Source: Brevibacterium sediminis (lineage in GTDB: Bacteria; Actinomycetota; Actinomycetes; Actinomycetales; Brevibacteriaceae). Taken from it: DNA of 64,000 nucleotides. How positions within the stretch are numbered: position 1 is the stretch's first letter; each line of letters opens with the position of its first letter. Shown here piece by piece: positions 60,696 through 64,000 of this stretch. The notes below the pieces were generated by a model. The model had not been told where the DNA came from, ran no database searches, and worked only from the letters and a program-made list of their open reading frames with translations. A program made the translations under genes and the position numbers. The stretch covers positions 1-64,000 of the forward strand of contig NZ_JABKDD010000011.1 of the NCBI RefSeq assembly GCF_013623905.1, written 5' to 3'.

Positions 60696-62127
60696 TTATG
60701 CGCTCGAACAGCTCCCGGTCGCCGTGATCGGTTCCGGTCCCGTCGGCCTCGCGGCCGCGGCCCAGCTCGTCCGACGCGGTGTTCGACCGCTCGTTCTCGA
60801 AGCGGGAACCACTGTCGCGGCGGCAGTGGCCGAGTGGGGTCATATCGGTTTGTTCTCTCCGTGGAAGTACAACATCGACGAGGCGGCGCGCAGCCTGCTG
60901 GCGCCCACGGACTGGCATGAGCCCGACGGGGACCGCCTGCCCACCGGTGCCGAGCTCATCCGTGACTACCTCAAGCCGCTTGCTGAGACAGCTGAACTCC
61001 GAGATTCCGTCCTCATCGATACCCGGGTTGTGGCAGTGAGCAGAGTCGGAATGGATCGGACGGGCACCGCGCAGCGCGAATCGACTCCTTTCCTTATCCG
61101 CACTCGGAGCTCAGATGGAACATCGGCGGATTTGCAGGTCAGGGCAGTTATTGACGCTTCGGGGACATGGGAGAGCCCGAACCCGCTCGGGCAGTCCGGT
61201 CTCGCAGCGACTGGCGAGGCCGAAGCCCGTCGCAGCGGGTTCGTCACATCGCCTCTGCCCGATGTGGTCGGCCGAGATCGAGAGCAGTTCGTCGGGCAGC
61301 GGACTCTTGTCGTTGGTGGAGGGCACTCGGCGGCCAACACGCTCCTGGCGCTGGCCGAACTGCGTGAGGAAGCCCCGGGCACGCGAATCGGCTGGGTGCT
61401 CAGGCGATCAGATCCCGCATCTGTCTACGGCGGAGAGGACCAGGACGGTCTGCCAGCACGCGGGGCCTTGGGAACGCGACTTCGCCACCTCGTCGAGACC
61501 GGAGTCATCGAAGTGCATGCCTCGACGACGATCACCGGATTCTCCACCGACGGTCGTGGCACCTTAGCTGCGGAGAGTGGCGGCGAGTCGGTGACGCTCC
61601 ATGCCGACAGGGTCGTCCCTGCCGCCGGCTTCCGGCCGGACCTGGGGTTCTTGCGTGAGATCCGACTCGACCTCGATCCGATTGTCGAAGCTCCGCGGCA
61701 GTTGGGCCCGCTCATCGATCCCGAATATCATAGTTGCGGAACTGTCGCTCCGCATGGTGCCCGGGTGCTCGGGCATCCGGAGCCGAATTTCTACATCGTG
61801 GGTATGAAGTCCTATGGGCGCGCCCCGACGTTCCTCATGTACACCGGCTATGAGCAAATCCGCTCCGTCGTCGCAGCGATCGCCGGGGACCAGGAGGCAG
61901 CCGACCGAGTCGAGCTCGTCTTGCCGGAGACCGGCGTGTGTTCGACCGACGCCGGATCTTCGTGTGTTGCGCCTACCGGCAAGTCGGGTTTTGTCGACTT
62001 GCCCGACACCGCTGCCGCATCGGACGCATCAGACGCAGCCGGATGCTGCGGACCTGCAGAACCGGTTGTGATCGGGATACCCACAGGGACAGAACACGGG
62101 CGATCGGGAGAGAGCGGGAACGGCTGA
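60688..62127 (+). CDS. Ars-operon FAD-dependent oxidoreductase (ArsO-like)
   Basis: A 479-residue flavoprotein with two Rossmann motifs (VIGSGPVGLAAAAQLVRRG and VVGGGHSAANTLL), in the flavin-monooxygenase/thioredoxin-reductase layout. The last 60 residues are unusual: VCSTDAGSSC and AGCCGP provide four or five cysteines that could bind arsenite or metal. Similar flavoproteins occur in arsenic operons of actinobacteria and are called ArsO; their reaction is not settled. The ATG at 60688 follows GAGGAGG and overlaps arsC. Confidence 0.8.
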   Translation: MTDYALEQLPVAVIGSGPVGLAAAAQLVRRGVRPLVLEAGTTVAAAVAEWGHIGLFSPWKYNIDEAARSLLAPTDWHEPDGDRLPTGAELIRDYLKPLAETAELRDSVLIDTRVVAVSRVGMDRTGTAQRESTPFLIRTRSSDGTSADLQVRAVIDASGTWESPNPLGQSGLAATGEAEARRSGFVTSPLPDVVGRDREQFVGQRTLVVGGGHSAANTLLALAELREEAPGTRIGWVLRRSDPASVYGGEDQDGLPARGALGTRLRHLVETGVIEVHASTTITGFSTDGRGTLAAESGGESVTLHADRVVPAAGFRPDLGFLREIRLDLDPIVEAPRQLGPLIDPEYHSCGTVAPHGARVLGHPEPNFYIVGMKSYGRAPTFLMYTGYEQIRSVVAAIAGDQEAADRVELVLPETGVCSTDAGSSCVAPTGKSGFVDLPDTAAASDASDAAGCCGPAEPVVIGIPTGTEHGRSGESGNG

Positions 62128-62201
62128 CTCGCGGGTCCGACCTTCGCCGCCTCGACCTTTGCCCCTCAGCGGGCTGATTCGCAGGTTCGGCTTACGTTGC
62201 C

Positions 62202-62855
62202 TCAGCGGTAGGTGGCGTTCTTCGGATCCTGGTGACCGTGGTCGTTGAACGAGATGAGGCTGGTGCCGCCTCGGCCGGTGATGATCTTCGTGATGCCGGT
62301 GTTGATGGTCACCCGGTTGAAGGCCATCCACTGATCGAAGCCGCCGCCGATCAGGCGGGCGGCGGTCCACGCGATGGCGCCGGCGCTCGAGACGACGATC
62401 GTTGATTGGCCTGACTCCATGGCCGCGACCGCATCATCGAGGGCACGTTCGACCCGTGACGTGAACTGCTTGTAGGTCTCCGTATAGTCCTCGTCGTGCT
62501 CGCCCGAGGCCCAGCGCGCGGCACCGCGTTCGAGCTCGCCCTGGAAGATCTTGGAATCATGCTGGGCGCGAGGATCGAGATCCGTGAGCACTCCGGTGAG
62601 TTCCCAAGCGGCATATTCGTTCCAGCCGGCGTCGACGTGGGCGTCCATGCTCAGGCCCATTCCATCGAGGAGGCCCTCGGCGGTCTGACACTGCCGCAGC
62701 ATCTCTCCGTGGACGAGCCGGTCTGGCTCGATGCCCTGGGAAGCGAAGAAGCGACCGGTGATGCGGCTCTGCTCTTTGCCGAGATCAGACAGCCTGTCAT
62801 AGTCATCCGTGCCGAACGACGCCTGCCCGTGCCGAACCAGATAGAGCACACTCAT
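62202..62855 (-). CDS. Histidine phosphatase family protein
   Basis: A 217-residue phosphoglycerate-mutase-like phosphatase. The catalytic LVRHGQASFG lies at residues 6-15, with a glutamate in the HGEMLRQCQTAEG region and a second histidine near SSAGAIAWTAA, where the usual H-x-G is replaced by a serine-rich SSAG. This variation makes the second catalytic histidine uncertain. It could act on a small phosphoester. It is independent of its neighbours. Confidence 0.85.
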   Translation of the reverse strand: MSVLYLVRHGQASFGTDDYDRLSDLGKEQSRITGRFFASQGIEPDRLVHGEMLRQCQTAEGLLDGMGLSMDAHVDAGWNEYAAWELTGVLTDLDPRAQHDSKIFQGELERGAARWASGEHDEDYTETYKQFTSRVERALDDAVAAMESGQSTIVVSSAGAIAWTAARLIGGGFDQWMAFNRVTINTGITKIITGRGGTSLISFNDHGHQDPKNATYR

Positions 62856-62918
62856 GAATCACACATCCTCGTCGTGAAGCCCACGCTGCTTTTCGAGTGA
62901 TCGTTTACTGATGTGAGT

Positions 62919-63818
62919 CTACGGGACATCGGTGGGGAACAGCTGCTCGGCCAGTCGAAGCACCTCAGCGAGGGCAGGACTGACGTCATCTCTGCGCCAT
63001 GCCATGAGCAGCGGGAACGGCCCCTTCGGGTCTTCGAGGGGGACGAAGGCGATACTGGGGAAGGAGGCGTTCTTCGGCACCGACGCCACTGTGACTGAAC
63101 AACCGATCTCCGCACCGACGAGCGAGAGTATCGTCCACGTGTCCGGAGCCACCTGGATGACGGTGGGGTTGAAACCTGCGGCCTGCGACAGCTCGTAGAG
63201 CCGTTCAATCGTCGTCGACCCCGGATTCGGCGGCACAGTGATGAACTCCTCTCCCTCGAGCTCGCTCATCGACACCGACTCGCGGCCTGCTAAGGCATGC
63301 TCTCTGTGCATGGCGACGACAAGCGACTCCTGGGCGACGACGCGAGTATCGACCGACTGTGGCACGAATGGCCAATAGCCGAAGACGAGGTCCACTGAGC
63401 CGTCGGCGACGCTGTCGATGGCCGGCATCCCGAAGGAGGCGCTCTGCAGACTGAGGTGGATTCCAGGATGAGTCCCGCGGACCAGTTTGAGCAGCCGTCC
63501 GATGAGTTTGTGGGTCGCGATGCCGGTGAATCCCAGGCGCAGATGCCCGACCTCGCCTTTCCCTGCTGCCTGCACTGCGGAGTCGGCGAGGCGATGACTC
63601 ATGAGGATATCGCGCGCAGGTTCGACGAGCGCCTGTCCTGCCGGAGTCAGACGCACGGACCGAGTGCTGCGTTCGAACAGCTGAGCCGACATGTCGGACT
63701 CCAGGCCCCGGATGAGTCGGCTGAGGGGCGGTTGGGTCATATGCAGTCGTTCGGCGGCTCTGCCGAAGTGAAGTTCCTCGGCGAGGACGAGGAATGCGCG
63801 GATGTGCTTTGTGTCCAT
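62919..63818 (-). CDS. LysR-family regulator
   Basis: A 299-residue LysR protein. The helix-turn-helix is HFGRAAERLHMTQPPLSRLI (residues 16-36), and the C-terminal periplasmic-binding-like effector domain starts near residue 90. LysR regulators usually activate a divergent gene, and here the neighbour at 63977 runs outward with a palindrome in between. The ligand is unknown; aromatic or dicarboxylic acids are common for the class. Confidence 0.92.
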   Translation of the reverse strand: MDTKHIRAFLVLAEELHFGRAAERLHMTQPPLSRLIRGLESDMSAQLFERSTRSVRLTPAGQALVEPARDILMSHRLADSAVQAAGKGEVGHLRLGFTGIATHKLIGRLLKLVRGTHPGIHLSLQSASFGMPAIDSVADGSVDLVFGYWPFVPQSVDTRVVAQESLVVAMHREHALAGRESVSMSELEGEEFITVPPNPGSTTIERLYELSQAAGFNPTVIQVAPDTWTILSLVGAEIGCSVTVASVPKNASFPSIAFVPLEDPKGPFPLLMAWRRDDVSPALAEVLRLAEQLFPTDVP

Positions 63819-63867
63819 GTCGGTGTCTCAATCGTGAAGGCGGCCGCCCAGTGAGGATCGGGCGATA

Positions 63868-63888
63868 TTAGTGCAGTGACTGCATTAA
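63868..63888. promoter_or_regulatory. LysR operator candidate
   Basis: TTAGTGCAG and CTGCATTAA form an inverted repeat with one mismatch and a TGA spacer, containing a T-N11-A core. It lies 50 bases upstream of the LysR start, in the divergent region. Confidence 0.6.
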
Positions 63889-63976
63889 TCGTCTCCATTA
63901 TAAGTATTGGACGGGTATCAATGATTTTGAAAGGATGACCCAGGTCACAGTCATCCGAGGTTCGAGGAGGAACGCG

Positions 63977-64000
63977 ATGGACAAGACGATGAGTCTTCCC
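63977..64000 (+). CDS. Start of a gene cut by the window edge
   Basis: ATG at 63977 follows a strong GAGGAGG site; the first residues are MDKTMSLP. Only eight codons are present, so the product cannot be identified. Its divergent position makes it the likely target of the LysR protein. Confidence 0.55.

Overview
The window is high-GC DNA with actinobacterial traits: frequent GTG/TTG starts, LPRTG-type sortase-sorted surface proteins, an ArsR/ACR3/ArsC arsenic operon of the actinobacterial type, and an otsA gene. The protein style suggests a soil or surface actinobacterium of the Brevibacterium kind, but no rRNA or marker gene in the window proves this. I see no tRNA, rRNA, CRISPR array, insertion sequence or phage gene.

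Region 1 (about 0.1-11.8 kb) is a CoA-linked catabolic cluster: acyl-CoA ligase, two SDR dehydrogenases, an MHS-type importer, a phosphotriesterase-like lactonase, a MaoC hydratase, a quinone oxidoreductase, and an acyl-CoA dehydrogenase translationally coupled to an APH-family kinase. The last two look like a split version of mammalian ACAD10/ACAD11, so the cluster may degrade gamma-lactones or 4-hydroxyacids. A TetR regulator and an epoxide-hydrolase-like enzyme follow. An orphan MbcA-like antitoxin protein sits at 11.9 kb.

Region 2 (12.5-26.0 kb) reads as a flavonol-glycoside (rutin-like) utilisation locus. A GntR regulator, with a palindromic operator, is divergent from FAH hydrolase, aromatic-acid MFS, FAD monooxygenase, esterase, bicupin quercetinase-like protein, GH78 rhamnosidase, MFS and GH1 beta-glycosidase genes. 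A strong hairpin closes the operon. Neither glycosidase has a signal peptide, so intact glycosides are probably imported and then hydrolysed.

Region 3 (26.2-33.8 kb) carries a C4-dicarboxylate symporter, a degenerate GNAT-like protein, trehalose-6-phosphate synthase, a CsbD-like protein, a TetR regulator with two matching operators, a DoxX-like membrane protein, and a CitA/DcuS-type kinase with its CitB/DpiA-type regulator. The two-component system may control the symporter.

Region 4 (33.1-57.2 kb) is the most unusual part. It is a cell-envelope island with three LPRTG proteins (two long acidic repeat proteins and one VWA/SpaA adhesin), a DUF5819-HTTM membrane pair, and a lipoprotein with a copper-amine-oxidase fold. 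It also has two sigma-factor proteins fused to transmembrane and extracytoplasmic domains, two large paralogous LuxR-type regulators, and a near-exact second copy of the response regulator. The two regulator copies are direct repeats 16,356 bp apart that bracket most of the island.

Region 5 (57.2-64.0 kb) holds an AraC/DUF2000 divergent pair, an arsenic operon (arsR divergent from acr3-arsC-flavoprotein, with a clear palindromic operator), a histidine phosphatase, and a LysR regulator divergent from a gene that runs off the right edge.
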